Shown piece after piece: positions 45,650-58,089 of a stretch of 64,000 nt of DNA. Below the pieces are notes generated by a model. That model was not told the DNA's origin, searched no databases, and was given only the letters and a program-made list of their open reading frames with translations. The first letter of the stretch is position 1. Each line of letters begins with the position of its first letter. This stretch comes from Theobroma cacao (taxonomy: Eukaryota; Streptophyta; Magnoliopsida; Malvales; Malvaceae). The DNA is taken from positions 10,300,932 through 10,364,931 of the forward strand of contig NC_030852.1 of NCBI RefSeq assembly GCF_000208745.1. The letters run 5' to 3'. The position numbers and the translations under genes are program-made.

Positions 45650-45910
45650 TAATGCTGGTCTAGGATCAAATATGGGATCTTTATAGTCAATCCTAGGAAG
45701 GAAAAATGGGAGAAATGCAAGCACACTAGTCCAAGATTGGCTATAGAGCTTCCGTAGTCGATCTAGTGAAGAAAAGTCGAGTGGAACTGGACATTCTGGT
45801 GGTAAAATCGACTATAGGTCCATTATAGTCGATCTTGGGAAGGGAAATGAGAGATATCTATCAGTTAGATTCGACTACAAACTTTCCGTAGTTGACCTTA
45901 GGCTACCAAA
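45650..45910. repeat. Cluster of TAGTCGATC / TCGACTATA motifs in family-D LTR
   Basis: Seven variants with TCGA cores spaced 25-60 bases apart. They sit in the same relative place as the TGTATCGATACA cluster of the minus-strand D copy (7610-7885). Confidence 0.65.
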
Positions 45911-48900
45911 TCAGCTTAAATAAGGGCTTAAAAGCCCTAAAACTGAACCTTTCTCATTTTATCTCTTTTTCTTTCATTCTTTCACCATTTTCTCTCAAAT
46001 TTTACCCCCTTCAAAGCCATTCAAATTCATAACTCTATTATATAGAGTTATTTTGACACATTTTGAGGACTTTAGTAACTAGACTTTTGAGTTTTAGGAT
46101 TGAATTTTGACATTTTAGGTGTTTTTCTAATGTAAGTTAGATTACATGTTGAATTGTTAAATTAAGTGGTGCTAGTTTAATTTTACCTTATTTTGTTTTT
46201 AATTTGCTTTAAGAAAAGTTAATGTCAATTTCTCTCATGGTTTTGTGCAAGATATGTGATGGGCAAAGTGAAATTAAGTTATGATAGCCTAAGTATGGTG
46301 AAGGTGTCACTCATATATGTTGTAGTAATTTAAAGATAACTTGAGCTGTAAAAGTCTAATTAATGTGATCTTTAGTTCATTGGAAAGATGGGATAATGGG
46401 TTACAATTTTCACTTTTACCACTTCACCTAGTTCAGACTAGATTAAGGTGAAAGTCACGTCCAAAGATGATAAAAAAAAAAAGTTATGAACACAAGGGAG
46501 CATGGTGACTGAGGTCGCAGCATTGAGTTACTCATGGTCGCAGCACTAAAGGAACAAACTCCATAGCACTGGAAGATTGTGGCCATAGTGTTGGGATGGA
46601 AGGGTGCACCAAACTAATGTCTAACAGTAGACTATCAAGGCGTTACCAAAGCTTGTCACGACTCCAAGAAATCAAGGCCGTGGTGCCACCCTAGTTTCCA
46701 AAATTAAAAATTTTGACGAGAAATTGAAAAGTAAGGCACCTTGCACATATTTAAAAGCCCTTTTTGAGAGCATTTAGAGGAGAGACAATAACAGCTTTTC
46801 TTGAGAAAGAGAGATAAGAATCAAGCAAGAATTCGAGAGTAATTGAGAGAGTTTCGAGATTAACCAGGCTTTGACATTAGTTTATTTCTCTTCTTTTGTG
46901 TTATTTTTGTTTTTTTATTCTGAATTCATGGCTAAATTTCTTTGGATAGTGTTTTATTTAGATTTTATGAACTAATTTGCTTATTTAGGATTATGTTGGA
47001 TTTCAATGTGTAGTTTGAATACTTGTTCTTCTATTATTTATCATTAATGGTATCGTTTTACTTGTTCAAATCTTTTTTAATGCCTTTAATTGCCTGGTTA
47101 GTACTTGATTGATTTGTGAATTTAATTAAAACTTGACAAAGAGATTTTAGGTTGGACTAAGATTTGAAAAGTGTATGTTCACGTCACTTAGGTGATTTGA
47201 TTAGTGATTCAAGTAGACATACACCAATTGCCATACATAACCCAATTAGGACACTTGCTTAATGAACTTAATTTGATTGACTCCTATAGACATATAGTGA
47301 ACTAATTAAGTTAGGTATTTGTACAAGCATTTCGACGAAGACTTGTCTATAACTTTGGATTCTAGGTTAGTAAAACCACCCAGGAAAGATAAATAATAAG
47401 AAAAGCTATGTGAAACCTTAACCTCCATAGATGCGTAGCTAGAGGTAGACTGATGAGTACAACAAACTCACATATTTAATGGGAGATTAAATACCTAATT
47501 AGTCTAAGTTGGACTAGATTTATGATAGAATTTTGGTATTTTTATATATTTTATTAGTTTAGTTTAATTTATGTTTAAATGTTTATTTTAAGTCAATGAT
47601 GTTTGTTTTACGTTATTTATAATTATTTTTTGTTTTTATAGGAGTAGGATCAAAATAATTTCAATTGGTGAAGAAAGGTGCATAATGGACTGTTGCTCTA
47701 TTTGCATATATTTTGGTTTTTCAAGAATATCTCTCACTAAAGGAGTCCAAATGACATGATTTTTAGACCATTAGAAAGTTAAGAGGTAGAGCTACAACTT
47801 TTATGTTTACTACTTTACCCAGTTCTGATCAAAAAGTGGTCAAAATCTTTGTCAAAATGAAAGTACTGCACTAGAAGAATAAAAAAGGGCATTTTTGTAA
47901 ATTAAGTGAAACTTTGATTAACTTTAGAGATAAATATCTAAAGTTCCAGCACCTTCTTCATCTTCCTCTTGTTTCTTCTCTCTTTTTTACAGAATTTTTC
48001 ATCTTCCATGGAAAAAAACCTTAAAACCTCTATAACCTTCTCATACTAACTCCAAAATTCATGTTTTTGCACACTTTTTCATAGGGTTTTTCGTTATCTT
48101 TCACTTTTTTCACCTAAAAAACCCTCAAAAATAGTTTTTCCTCTGCACTTTCTCTCACTAGCTGAACATTTTTAGAGGGAAACTCTTCAAATTAGCTTGA
48201 AAACTCTTGAAGGAGTTTTCCCCTTTTAATCCTCACTAAGACAATTCAATTACAAGTCCAGCAAGGTGAGAAATAAGTTAGGGTTGATTTTAAGTTATTA
48301 AAGATGGTTAATAATTAGATTTGTGGGCTGGTATATTTTTTATGGTTATATTGTGTGTGATAGTGTAATACCCCATACTTTGATATGGTAGCTAATAAAG
48401 CTTATTGGATGCCAATTCAGGTTAATTATAATGTTTAAAAGTGATGAAAGGTGAAAAGAGTATTTTAAGATAAAATACTTCGCACGCGAGGAAATAATAA
48501 TAAAATAATAATATGTTTATCGAATAAGAATTTGTGAGATAAAAAGTGATTTGGAAGTTAATTGAAGCATAATAATGTATTTTGGGTACCAAGGAGACAA
48601 GTGGAAAATTTTAGAATAAAATAATATTAAAATATTAATACTTTAATCGATGTCGAAATTTTTCATGAAGGAGGAGTATATGGTCAATCTAAGTGGGGAG
48701 AGGAAGAACGAGAAAATTTCAGACAAAAATAAAGTTAGTGGGGCCCACTCGTTGTTATTAAATAAAACTAACACAAGTAAAAATATATTTTAAATATTTT
48801 GGTGACACCGAGTTGAGGTACAAACTTTATATTTTGTTTGTACATGTGTAAAAGAAGATAATAGAAGGAAATTGAAATTAAAAGAATGTTGGGAGGACTA

Positions 48901-49613
48901 AATTAAAAAAGGAAGAACCATCTAGGGTAAAATGGTAATTTTACCATTTGCTTGGTCAAAGCTTCCTAAGGAAGCTTTGACTTCTTTATTTTTCAGCCAT
49001 GACCATCCTTATCCTCTCTCACCAGATATTTTCTTCTTCTTCCTCATCTTTCCCATACCATTTTCATTCCACCTCCAAGAAAATCAAATTTTTCATGTGA
49101 TTTTTCGTGTTTTCTTTTCATTTCTTTTCTTTTCTTACTCTTTTCTTCTCCAATTTTCCTCATACTTCTTGGGCATCAAACCTACAGCTTCTAACCCCAA
49201 TTTTTAGCACTTCTAAATCCTAAGAGAGAGAAAGAAAAATATCTCTTTCTTTCCTTTACTTTCTATTTCTACTTCACTTTCAACAACACTTGGATTTTTG
49301 GCTTCAAATCTTCATTTTTAAGGCTGAAAGGTATATATTTCCAACTTTTGAAAATTTTGAATTTAAGGTTATATTTTCAGATTTTATTTCCTAATTTCTT
49401 CAAGTTATTTTTCTTAGAAATATTAGGTTTTTGTTGATCTTCATGCCTCCAAGCTTACCAAGGTAAAGAATCTTTACATTTGGAATAGTTGATGTGATGA
49501 GTTTGAGAATTAAACTAGAAATTTAGGTTAAATGTTAGGTTAGAGGGTATATTGCCAAATGTAAATTTATTAGAATTATTAGATTTAATTTATGACTTGA
49601 TTGAGGTTATTAT

Positions 49614-52390
49614 TGTCATGACCCGGAACCTCCCTCGGGCCCATGACAACCGCTGTAATGTCCCGATTGACACTCATTACCCGGAATGCCAATCGGAACC
49701 TCGCAAGGCTTACATATCAGTTTCTTGCCTTTTCTGTGAGCAATCGTTTTTAAACATTCCGTTTTAAATAATTACTAGTCGTTTCCAGCTCAAGTAAATC
49801 AAAAGACAAAAAGATAGCATTTTTATATAAAACAATATTTATAGAAACACTTGTAAGTAATCTTTTGTAACTTAGAAGTAAAAAAATTCATACATACAAT
49901 AATTTACAAAGTTATAATGTACAATAATAATTACAATGACAAGTGGCCAATAAATACACCAAGTGTTGGTGATAGTAACCTACTGTCTGTGTGATAGAGG
50001 GGTAAACTAGAATCCTTGACAAAATCGGGCATCTACAAGCTACCACAGACCTGAAATATTTGGAAAGGAGGTGGGTGAGATTTTACAATCCCAATGAGTA
50101 AACAGACATTATTATAAATATCTAAAGGCGAGTAAAATGGAGGCAAGTTTAAACAACAAATTACAAACCATTCCATAAGGTTTTCAATTTATTTCTTATA
50201 CCATCAAATATTTGTAATTTACCAAAACAATTGTTAAGGCTTATGACTTTTATTAAAAACAGGCCTCAAGCCAAAAACTAATCCTCGGGGATACCTTGGC
50301 CGAGGCAACTAACCGAGTCCGCCAAGGTTGTTAAGATATTTACATGTTAAACACATTCTAGTTTTGAAAACAAGCCATTCCTTGGCATTGGCTGAGTTAC
50401 ACATTCATGTGGGGGTTCGACGTGAAATGAGCTCTAACACTACCCCAGGAGTTACCCTCCTCACCTCTACAATTGGAGTAACTATGTAACCGGGTTTATC
50501 GTACCCCTCTAATAGGTAGTTCATGGAAACCCGTCACTGCAGTGATTAAACCCACCAATTTTAATAAAATTTCGATAGTATAACGTGGTTTTTATTTATT
50601 TACCCACTCTGCATAGTAAAAGACAGCTTACATAAATTTCCAATGCAATTATAAAATATAGCCACATATACTCATATATCATAAGCCATTCATAGGAAAA
50701 TATATATTTCAAAATAATTGGCAGCCTCCAATTACTCAATTTCATAATCAACACAATATATTTTTATTTGTCACATTTATTTCTAAAACATCAAAAATCC
50801 CATTTTAATCTCATTTTCATTTCATAAAATCCATGAAGAGCATTTAAAAATAAACTCTAGATAATTTACAATAATAATAGGTTTACTCACCGTTTGTACA
50901 GATGAAATGCTTCCTAGGTGCCCCGATCACTGTTGGTCGGGTACGACTTCCTTGCCTTTATCGGAAGGCTCTCCTCCTAAACACATTGCAAAATTTACCC
51001 AATTCACCACATTGATGCTAAATCACTATATAATTGACTTAAATCCTATACTAATGCATGGTATGAAATGCAATAGCCTAAAACGGCTTAAACGCGGTAT
51101 TAACCTATTTTTGGCACTTTACCCGATAAATTGCTAACACGCTCCATTTTAGCTCTAAATTGTCCCATTTTCTCTCCAACATTTCTAACCATTAAATATC
51201 AGCCAATAACTCACTAAAATCACCAAAATCAGCTCACTTTCCTCCTTGGAAAATTCGGCCAAAAATGGGACATTAATTCGGTAAATCTTCCACTTTGTTT
51301 TTCTATCACATTTAACCATTTTTCATCATTTTCTCTTCATTTCTCTTAGAATAAAAATCAGTTCATCATCATTGTACATCATTGAACATTCAGCCAAGGG
51401 TGGGTATTGTGAAAATTTCATGCTTTCTTGCCCAATTTGATTTCTATACACATTTAACTAACTAAAACTATCAATTTAACTAAAAATCAAAACATAAAAA
51501 TTTCAAATTCCTCCCCCTTGAATTTCGTCCAGCCCTTGATATCACTTTTTGATCTCTCTCCTCAAGCATGCTAAATGGAAACAAAGGCATAAGAAAGGTA
51601 GAAATCAAGCTAAAGTCGAAAAATCTAACCGTTAGACACGTAAACGGACGAAAAACGCGATTTCCCCTTTGAATTTTTTAGTTTTCTTTTGGTTTTTCCC
51701 TTTTCTTTTTTTCTCCTCTATTTTCTCTCTTATTCTCTCCTTATGGCCAGCCATCACTCAATATGGGATTTAAATGGGCTGACTTTTCATTAAAATAATA
51801 TTAAATCATAAAAAAGTGCCATGTGTCACTTTCCCATTGGCCCGTTTTTAAAATTTCATCCATTAAACTTCTATTTTTCACCAGTTGAAATACCATAGTT
51901 ATTCATACCAAAAATAAATAAATCCTATAATTTTGACAAGTTTTGGGTGGTGAAAATTACAGTTTTTACCTCATGACGATAAAATTACCGTTTTGCCCCT
52001 ATATTTCGAAAAATGCCGAAATTGAAAATTTTCACTTCCTATCATTAAATTATACTCCAAATAGTTAATCTTGGTCAAAAATTTCACTCCATGATCAAAT
52101 TATTATCTAAGGTGGCAAAATGACGATTTTGCCCCTAAATATCAAAATTTTTAAATTTTTCCCCAAATAAACTCTCGAACTCCGAACAATCATTTTTAGT
52201 CATTCCTAGACTGTAAAATATTAAATTTCATCCTACGATTCCCATTTGAACTAGTTCGAGGTTAAATCAACTCAAGTGTACCGTTAGGTACAATACCGGG
52301 TTTCATCTATTCTTAGGACTTTCCTAGCGTAATAAGATGCTACTCAGTGCATGTATGTCATGACATGTGTTTATAGGGTCGGGTTTTACA
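49614..52390 (-). mobile_element. Family-C solo LTR (C3), minus strand, nested in A3
   Basis: On the plus strand it runs from TGTCATGACCCGG to GGGTTTTACA; on the minus strand that is TGTAAAACCC to CGGGTCATGACA, 2,777 bp. Flanks ATTAT (49609-49613) and GTTAT (52391-52395) agree with the unbroken A copy at 17250 (GAGGTTGTTATGG). The conserved C block is at 50270-50560. The ORF at 50907 is not shared with the other C copies. Confidence 0.9.
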
Positions 52391-52667
52391 GTTATGGTTT
52401 ATTGGTAACTATAGGTTGTAATGGTACTTTGGGACTACTAGGATTAAGACTTTGTGGACGTTAGTCTTGTGAGTTGCCATTATTGAGGTGAGTGAACTTG
52501 CATAAAAAAGTTTTAGGATTAAAGCATATGTGTTTGAATGAATTTCATGAAATGTTTTATTGGCCTTTTCTTTAAAATATGCAAAGGAACAAGCCCTTGA
52601 TGAAACATTTTTATGTTGTGGAATGTGACTGTGACGAATCCATGTGTGATTGTATTATGTTGGTATG

Positions 52668-52698
<31 letters not shown>

Positions 52699-52785
52699 GT
52701 TGTGTGTTGATAATTATGACTGTGGATTTGCGGTTTGGGAGTGCACATGCTAGTGATAACGGGGTGAGGGAGTGTGGGTGATGAG

Positions 52786-53115
52786 ATTGCTTATGTGCGC
52801 GATGTGGGGGGAGCTCATGATGGCATTAGTTGTGTGCGATGTGAGGGTGCACACGATGATGATGATATATGCCATGTGTGTAATATGGGGGGAGCACATG
52901 ATGCCATTAGTTGTGCGTGATGTGGGGGTGCACACGATGAAGATGATATATGCCATGTGCACGATGTGGGGGGAGCAAATGATGCCATTAGTTGTGCGTG
53001 ATGTGGGGGTGCACACGATGATGATGATATAAGCCATGTGCACGATGTGGGGGGAGCACATGATGGCATTAATTATGCGTGATGTGGGGGTGCACACGAT
53101 GACTCTGGCTATGTG
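52786..53115 (+). repeat. Tandem repeat, about 81-bp unit, in family-A LTR
   Basis: Four units near 52790, 52870, 52951 and 53033. Each has a GATGTGGGGGGAGC block, ATGATGCCATTAGTTG, then GATGTGGGGGTGCACACGATG. Units are about 90% alike by eye. The unit length is a multiple of 3, so both strands show repetitive pseudo-ORFs (52750-53160 minus, 52772-53032 plus), which are not genes. Confidence 0.9.
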
Positions 53116-53254
53116 AAGTACAGAATGCACATGAGCTGGGTGAGGCGGTGGTTGTATCATGCTTGTATATATATATGCTATACATATGTTTTTTATATGC
53201 TATATAAAAGGTTGTCAATGTGCTTGATCTAATGTACAATGTGGCATGAGTGGA

Positions 53255-53340
53255 TTTTCCTTGTGGCAGTGAAAACCCCTTAGATTTTATCTGGCCAGAA
53301 TTTTGTTGCAGCGAGAATGCCTTTTCGCTACGGTGAGAAT
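53255..53340. repeat. CTGCAG-type palindrome cluster (A3)
   Basis: Decayed copies of the TTCTCGCTGCAGCGAGAA motif, seen as TTGTTGCAGCGAGAA and TTTCGCTACGGTGAGAA. Confidence 0.5.
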
Positions 53341-55597
53341 TAATCTTTTAGGCTTGACTTGCTTGAATTCTACTAAAGTTTTCACTCTTCAACTTCTTTG
53401 TTGTTCAATGATCCTTCATCATCAAGTGATTAAACAACCAAGGGTTTGAATGAGGGGTTTTTAATAAGAAATAAACTAAATTGCATTGTTTTTGAACTTA
53501 AGTGCATCATGATTTCTAAACCTTCCTTAACGTTGCTTGTTCCCTTCTTATGTTCACTCACTAGGTTTATATTCACATTTTTAAACTTCATGTTTGAGGT
53601 TTTCTGAGTTAAAGGTGATTGGGTCCTAGAACGAGGTGCTCCTCCCTATCCATTGCTCGGTAGGTTTACCATGACACTAAATGTTAGCAACCATACCCAA
53701 AGTCACTCCGTTGACGGTCAAGGTCTAATTATGTGTATAAGAATACTTTATGTGAAATACTAAGACTCATTTGTCAAGCTATATATGTATACTATGGTTG
53801 ATGATGCCATTATGAATACATAATTGGGTTTTATGAATTGTTTTCAAAGGAATTATATTTGAACATTACGAATTTTAGATTTTAAAGACAAATGGATTAA
53901 TGTACATGATTATATAAATAGGCTTGCTTGGGCTTAGTGGGCTAAGCCCATTGGGTCTTTACATCGGTCATGGCTCGAAAATTAGGTTGTGACAAATAGG
54001 TTCCAACGAGGCCCCACACGTTCATTTGGAGCATTAGTTGAAGTTAGAGTAGATCAAAAGAATCAACAAGGACAAGTGAGTGAACTTGGATTAAATTATT
54101 TTTGGGAAATACATCTGTGTTGAGATGAAGCACTTAAATGATTATATTTGACTTTTTCTCTAAATCACGCTTGGGAACAAGCCCTTGATGTAAAGTTTTA
54201 TGTTGTAAAATGTGTAATGTGATGAACCCATGTGTTCCTATATTTTGATGATATATATGTTATGCCTTGAATGATAATATTGTGTGATAATTGTAACTAC
54301 GCGTGTGGGATGTGGGAGTGCACATGCTGGTGATGACGGGTGATTCCAGCTATGTCTAGTGTGGGAGTGCACATGAGCTGATAACCGGTGGATGATTATT
54401 CTAGCTATGTACGGTGTGGGAGTACACATGAGCTGATGACCGGTGGATGATGATTCTAGCTATGTGCGGTGTGGGAGTGCACATGAGCTAATGAGCCGGT
54501 GGTTGTATACATGTTTACACATACCATAGAAATGTTAGAGAAAATATTATGTGATTGCAATGAATGTTAAATGTTGAAATTGTTAATTGCTTCCAAATTG
54601 ATTTTCAATGCAACAAGAAACTCTTTCTTTTGCTTGTCTTGCTTGGATATTTATTGTAGTTTTCACTCTTTTCAATTTCGTTGTTGATTACATATCCTTC
54701 ACTCTAAGGGATTAAATAACCAAAGGTTGAATTAAGGGGCTTTACAAGAAATTAAGCTAAATTGCATTGTTTTTAACATAAGTGCACCATGTTTTCTACA
54801 ACTTTTCGTATCGTTTTCTTGTTCTCTTCCTATGTTCAATCACTGGGTTTATACTCACTCTTTTAAACTTCATGTTTTCAAAGTCAGAGGCAATTAGAAC
54901 CTAGATTGAGGTGTCCACATATATTTGTCTTTTTGGTAGGTACCATGACATTCAGTAGTTGTACCTTCACCCAAAATCACTTGCTAGTAGTCAAGAGTCT
55001 TTTGCTTGTGTATGCGTACGCGTGATGTAAAATCACTAAGATTCATAGTGTAAACAATATATGTATATTTTGATTGATGATACCACTATGAGTTGATAAT
55101 AGGTGATATTATTTTTAGATGATCTAAATGTAAGTATTTAATTGCCATAGTATATCACTGATTATTTTTATAGTTGAGAATTACAAAATGTGACTTTAGG
55201 AATGATTGTTTAAATGATGATCGAGATTACATAAAGAGGCTTGCTTGGGCTTAATGGGCTATGCCCATTGGGCCCATGAGCTGGTCATGGCCCGAAAATT
55301 GGGCTATGACAAGTTGGTAATAGATGAAGTGTTGAATGAACCCATGATCCTAGGTTTTTAATCTACTACTTTTCTCAATATATTTAATTTCTGTTAGTTA
55401 ATTTAGTATTTCTTTTATATTTTGTTTTTGATTTGCTTTTTAATTTTCAAATTACTTAAATAAGATTAATTTGTTATAGAAATTTAGGACTTAATGAAAC
55501 TTTAGAAACAAATATCGGTAGGAACAATACTCTACTTCATCACTATATTACTTGTTCGACACGTATACTTGCGTGTCCAAAATCGACAACAAGTTTT

Positions 55598-55615
55598 TGG
55601 TGCCATTGCTGGGGA
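55598..55615 (+). other. Primer binding site, Asp-tRNA type
   Basis: TGGTGCCATTGCTGGGGA, seven bases after the 5' LTR. Athila and Tat elements use TGGCGCCGTTGCCGGGGA, so there are three changes, each C to T or G to A. Confidence 0.85.
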
Positions 55616-55739
55616 TTTGGTTTTCTTTATTATTTGGTAATATTAAAATTTCACAAATTAGTCTTAATTTAAGTTTTATTTCTTTATTTTGCAAGTGTGT
55701 TCAGTTATTGTATGAGAAGGGCAAACAACTTGGAGATTA

Positions 55740-57252
55740 TTTGGTGTGATCTAAAGATTTAGAGAACATTTTGCTGACTTTAATGAGAAAATCAACAAGT
55801 GTTGCTTTAATAAATAAAATGGTTGATCAATAGGGTTAACAGCAAATCCAAGGGGATGTAGTAGCTAAAAATCGTTGCTGAAGGGATTATACTGTTCCTT
55901 TGGTACAAAGAATTCCATCGAGCATTTGAAGGCCAACAATTCAAGCAAACAATTTTGAGATCAAGCTGGCTATCATCACCATGTGTCAAACTTCAATCTA
56001 GTTTGGGGGCCTTCTAAATGATGATGCAATGGCTATATATCAAACTTCTTGGAGACTTGTGGCACTTTCAAATACAACGGTGTCATAGATGATGCAATTC
56101 GTTTGAGGCTTTTTCCTTTCTCATTGAGAGATAAAGCTAAAGCATGGTTGAATGCACTCCTTACTAGCTCAATAACAACATGGGGTGATCTTGCTTAGAA
56201 GTTCTTTTCTAAGGTTTTTCCTCTGGCTAAGATAGGGAAATGAGGTATGATATCCCATCATTAATGCAACAAGATTCTGAATCGTTGCATGAAGCTTAGG
56301 AAAAATACAAAAAATTACTTTGATGTTGTCTTTATCATGGTCTTCCGAAACGGCTTTAGGTATAAACTTTTTACAATGGTTTAAATGGGTAGGTCTGAAC
56401 CACCATTGATGTTATTGTGAGAAGAGCTTTAATGGCTAAATCTATAAATGAGGCATACAATTCGTTAAAAGAGATGGTTACAAACAACTACCAGTGGCCA
56501 ACAGAGCAAGCAATGCATAGGGGAGTAGCTAGAATTTATGATGTAAATGTTTTTTTGGCATTATCTACATAGGTAGCAGCTCTAACAAAAACTCTCAAAT
56601 CTTTTGGTACTAACTCCATTCAAAGTCCTTTTGTAGCTTATGAGTATCGTGGAGATAATCATGCAAGTTATAGTGTCCAAGCTCAACAAAAATAATGCAA
56701 TTTATAGGGAATAGACAGCAAAATAACCCTTACTCCAACACTTACAACCCATGGTGGAGGAACCATCCTAATTTCTATTGGGCTAATAATCAAGGTTTGT
56801 CCTTAACTTCAAGGCTAAATGAACCTCAAGGATTCTAACAGTAAGTCGAAACACCTATCTTAGAAAAAAAACCAGTTGTGGAAGATTTGCTAAAATAGTA
56901 CATGACACAAAATGATAGCATCATACAGAGTCAAACAGCTCTCATTCAAAGTCAAGCAACATCACTTTGAAACCTTGAGACTCAAGTTGGTCAACTTACC
57001 AATTTATTAGACAACCGACCTCAAGGAACACTGCCTAACAATATAGAGGTGAATCCAAGGAGATAAAGTATGAAACAAGTTATGGCAATCACCTTGAGCA
57101 GCGAAAAGGAGATTAAAAGTAATGTTAGGCAAGATAAACTTCAAGCTAAGCTTGTTGAGAATGAAATAGTGATTGAGATAGTTGACAAGCAAATTCAAGA
57201 AAAAGAAGTAAACGCAACTTTACCACCACCATCCTTTCCTCAGTGCTTTTAG
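55740..57252 (+). pseudogene. Athila-like gag, broken
   Basis: No ATG-led long frame remains, but the retrotransposon gag core is clear in 55990-56250: NGVIDDAIRLRLFPFSLRDK, then AKAWLNALL, then ITTWGDLA with a stop just before the KFFSKVFP block. Later come a YNPWWRNHPNFYW motif (about 56745-56785) and the C-terminal ISQLTNLL-type segment. The frame 57070-57252 is the gag-protease linker ending in LPPPSFPQ. Gag would form the particle. The pieces match the minus-strand copy (15650-16036 and 40212-40299). Confidence 0.78.
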
Positions 57253-58029
57253 AAACAAAAGCTTAATAGGCAATTCCAAAAATTTCTCGAGGTATTTAAA
57301 AAGCTTCGTATCAACATTCCTTTCAAAAAAGCGTTAGAGCAAATGCGATCATATGTGAAGTTTCTAAAGGACATATTGACGAAAAAGAGGAAACTGGAGG
57401 ATTTTGAGACAATTACACTCACTAAAAAGTGTAGTGCGATAATCTAGAACAAGCTTCCATCAAAGCTTAAGGAGCTAAGGAGTTTTTTTATCCTTTCCTC
57501 CATTGGTAATTTTAATTTTTAAAAAGCTTTGTGTGATTTAAGTGCTGGTGTATCAATAATGCATTTGTCTGTTGTTAGGAGACTTAGACTGACGAAGATT
57601 CAACCTACTATAATCACCTTGCAATTAGCAAATAGAACAATGAGGCATCCCTATGAGATTATAAAAGATGTCTTACTTAAAATGGGGAAATTATACATTC
57701 TAGTGGACTTCGTAGTACTTGGAATGGAGGAGGATCAAGTGGTTCCAATCATATTGGGACATCCATTCTTGGCCACTGTAGGTCTACTCATCGATGTAAA
57801 GGAAGGTAAAACAACTTTCAAAGTTGGTGAGGCAGTAGCTGAATTTACTATTTTCAATGCAATTAAAGATCCTTCGACCATAGCTTATTGCTATAAAGTG
57901 GACTTAGCCAATGAAGGTAAAGGTAATTCTACTCCACCACCTATAAGTAAACAAGCACCAACACTTGAGTTAGAGCCCCTGCCACTACACTTTCTAGCGA
58001 TAATGATTTTGAGGTTGGTGAATAAATAG
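57253..58029 (+). pseudogene. Athila-like aspartic protease
   Basis: Two stops (57250 region and near 57446) break the N-terminal part, which has YVKFLKDILTKKRKLEDFE. From 57529 a 166-codon open frame holds the active-site region CDLSAGVSIM, where the family has DLGASVS and Gly after DL has become Ser. It also holds ITLQLANRTMRHP, a VDFVVLGMEEDQVVPIILG stretch with the second conserved ILG, and HPFLATVG. It ends with an acidic linker and a stop at 58027-58029. The length and order match the copies at 9690-10070/15200-15646 and 40561-41300. It would process gag. The DLS change may inactivate it. Confidence 0.82.
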
Positions 58030-58089
58030 TACTTTCTAGTTCACGTGTCCATCTTTTACTGTGGCAACTTCAACCATAATGGTGGCAAA

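Larger units (their letters stand above)
48364..53994 (+). mobile_element. Family-A solo LTR (A3) nested in B3
   Basis: It starts TGTAATACCCC and ends GGTTGTGACA. Flanks GATAG (48359-48363) and AATAG (53995-53999), one mismatch, reconstitute the B motif GTGTGATAGGTTCCAAC seen at 11018. It is 2,849 bp once the C insertion is removed. The ORFs at 48932 and 49552 are LTR sequence. Confidence 0.88.
47409..55311 (+). mobile_element. Family-B solo LTR (B3), itself interrupted
   Basis: It starts TGTGAAACCTT and ends GGGCTATGACA. Flanks AGCTA and AGTTG are a decayed duplication; the Athila LTR is continuous across. About 2.27 kb remains after removal of the nested A LTR. A segment near 47500-47870 resembles Athila LTR sequence (compare 1640-1960), so this B copy carries a foreign piece in its first part. 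Tandem GTGTGGGAGTGCACATGAGC units lie at 54300-54500. Confidence 0.82.
46027..55591 (+). repeat. 5' LTR of the Athila-like element, split by a B solo LTR
   Basis: The first part, 46027-47408, aligns with 59790-61155. The last part, 55317-55591, aligns with 61156-61436. It starts TCATAACTC (the 3' LTR has TGATAACTC) and ends CGACAACA. No gene. Confidence 0.88.

Noticed and set aside
48932..49207. 91-codon ORF starting with a hydrophobic stretch, signal-peptide-like
   Set aside because: It lies in the CT-rich part of a family-A LTR; the equivalent frame at 16651-16866 differs in sequence and length.
52786..53115. CRISPR-like regular array
   Set aside because: Units are adjacent tandem copies with no unique spacers, inside a plant LTR.
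52750..53160. Long repetitive ORFs on both strands (136 and 86 codons)
   Set aside because: They exist only because an 81-bp tandem repeat lacks stops; His/Ser/Pro-rich and Met/Val-rich repetition mirrors the repeat unit, and other LTR copies do not keep the frame.
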